Source: Sulfitobacter sp. (GTDB lineage Bacteria > Pseudomonadota > Alphaproteobacteria > Rhodobacterales > Rhodobacteraceae). Taken from it: a stretch of DNA of 5,924 nt. The notes under the pieces are model-generated. The model was given only the letters and a program-made list of their open reading frames with translations, did not search any database and was not told where the DNA came from. A program made the position numbers and the translations under genes. Below, one piece after another: positions 5,224 through 5,924 of the stretch (the stretch's first letter is position 1; every line of letters starts with the position of its first letter). The stretch is from assembly GCA_026421135.1 (NCBI GenBank), contig JAPKCR010000173.1, forward strand, positions 1 to 5,924. Reading direction: 5' to 3'.

Positions 5224-5924
5224 AATCTTCCAGATCACGTTCCAGATCCAAGAACAGTCGCAACCGTCAACCGCAAGGTGGCGGCAACGTCGTGAACCGC
5301 GTGTTCGACAGCTCTGGCCCCGAAGGCAAAGTGCGTGGCACGCCTCAGCAGGTTATTGAAAAATACAACCAGCTTGCCCGCGATGCGCAGCTTAGCAATG
5401 ACCGTGTTGCAGCAGAGAATTTTCAGCAGCACGCCGAACATTATCTGCGCATGTTGTCCGAAGCACAGCGCGAGATGGACCAACGCCGCGAAGAGCAAGA
5501 GCGCCAGAACCGCGAGCGTCAGGAAGAACAAGAACGCCAGAACCGCGAACGCCAAGCAGAGCGTGACCGCGAGCGGGCCGAGCGTCAGGAACGCGATGCC
5601 GCGAATGGCGGCCCCTCGCATGATGGTGATGCGAACACCGCAGATCAGCCAACTGCAGACAGCAATGACCGCGATCCAAAACCGCAATCCGCCCAAGACA
5701 ATGACGAAGCGCCAAAACGCCGTCGCAACAACCGTAACACCAAGCAAGCAGACGCGCCTCAGGGTGATGATGCTGTGCAAGGCGGCGACGACAGCAATCT
5801 GGTTGAGACACCCGAGAACAAGCCAAAGCCACGGCGCGCGCCCCGTCGCAAGCCACAGCCCAAGGCTGACGATGCTTCGAACCCGACACCTGACGCTGGC
5901 GGTGACCAAACGGAAGCCGCTGAA
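5220..5924 (+). CDS. DUF4167 domain-containing protein, 3' end beyond the window
   Basis: An open frame of 235 codons from ATG 5220 to the last base with no stop, so the end of the gene lies outside. The first 20 residues are a Ser/Arg/Lys-rich basic tail. Residues about 21-87 are the conserved DUF4167 domain (VVNRVFDSSGPEGKVRG at 24-40, then TPQQ, the YNQLARDAQ region and HAEHYLRML at 71-79). From 88 to about 127 comes a Glu/Arg/Gln-rich stretch, likely one long charged helix or coiled coil, containing an 11-residue tandem repeat. The remainder is a disordered Asp/Pro/Asn-rich tail with basic clusters at 165-173 and 201-212. No signal peptide or membrane segment is present. The abundant Arg/Lys suggests nucleic-acid or ribosome contact, but this is inference; the family has no established role that I know. 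In Alphaproteobacteria the gene commonly follows prmC. The only Shine-Dalgarno candidate, AAGG at 5203-5206, is distant. Confidence 0.9.
   Translation, partial: MKSSRSRSRSKNSRNRQPQGGGNVVNRVFDSSGPEGKVRGTPQQVIEKYNQLARDAQLSNDRVAAENFQQHAEHYLRMLSEAQREMDQRREEQERQNRERQEEQERQNRERQAERDRERAERQERDAANGGPSHDGDANTADQPTADSNDRDPKPQSAQDNDEAPKRRRNNRNTKQADAPQGDDAVQGGDDSNLVETPENKPKPRRAPRRKPQPKADDASNPTPDAGGDQTEAAE
5490..5555 (+). repeat. Two-unit 33-base tandem repeat within the DUF4167 gene
   Basis: Units 5490-5522 and 5523-5555 both encode EEQERQNRERQ exactly. They match at 28 of 33 bases, and all five differences are synonymous third-position changes. A degenerate, related Glu/Arg/Gln-rich stretch follows to about 5600. 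Confidence 0.9.

Noticed and set aside
5235..5909. Long minus-strand open frames (224 and 165 residues) opposite the DUF4167 gene, one of them very hydrophobic
   Set aside because: They mirror the Glu/Arg/Gln-rich codons of the real gene, whose reverse complements give Leu/Ala/Val runs without stops. The plus-strand frame has a recognisable DUF4167 domain and stays open to the window end.

Overview
The window looks like a piece of an alphaproteobacterial chromosome, most likely Rhodobacterales (Roseobacter-type). The basis is the order prfA - prmC - DUF4167 gene, which is typical of Alphaproteobacteria, the close family resemblance of the proteins, the moderately high GC content and the weak Shine-Dalgarno sequences. 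I see no mobile element, CRISPR array, tRNA or rRNA. This is family recognition by eye, without any database search.

Left block (1-2812, all plus strand): the 3' end of an M20-family amidohydrolase, an agmatinase (speB-type), and a second, divergent ureohydrolase that most resembles guanidinobutyrase/guanidinopropionase. The three genes are chained by stop/start overlaps (TAATG, then ATGA), so they are almost certainly one operon. Agmatinase would release urea and putrescine from agmatine. The second enzyme would release urea and a short amino acid such as GABA from a guanidino acid. The block therefore reads as a guanidino-compound (arginine/polyamine) catabolic unit, with the M20 enzyme probably removing an amide-linked group. 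A small membrane-anchored DUF1499 protein follows after 36 bases.

Middle (2747-3109): a small secreted, cysteine-rich protein is encoded on the minus strand. Its 3' end overlaps the DUF1499 gene tail-to-tail by 66 bases. A hairpin sits just beyond the DUF1499 stop, inside the minus-strand gene. A 63-base divergent gap separates the secreted-protein gene from prfA.

Right block (3110-5924, plus strand): prfA (release factor 1) and prmC (the methyltransferase that modifies the GGQ glutamine of release factors) overlap by GTGA, so enzyme and substrate are co-expressed. The 215 bases after prmC hold a possible unrecognised 58-residue ORF, which touches the next gene by an ATGA overlap. The last gene encodes a DUF4167 protein, highly charged and of low complexity, with a perfect 11-residue tandem repeat. 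It is still open at the window edge.

No wholly new system is evident. The best leads are the paired ureohydrolases with an M20 partner, the convergent coding overlap, the small ORF before the DUF4167 gene and the synonymous-only tandem repeat.
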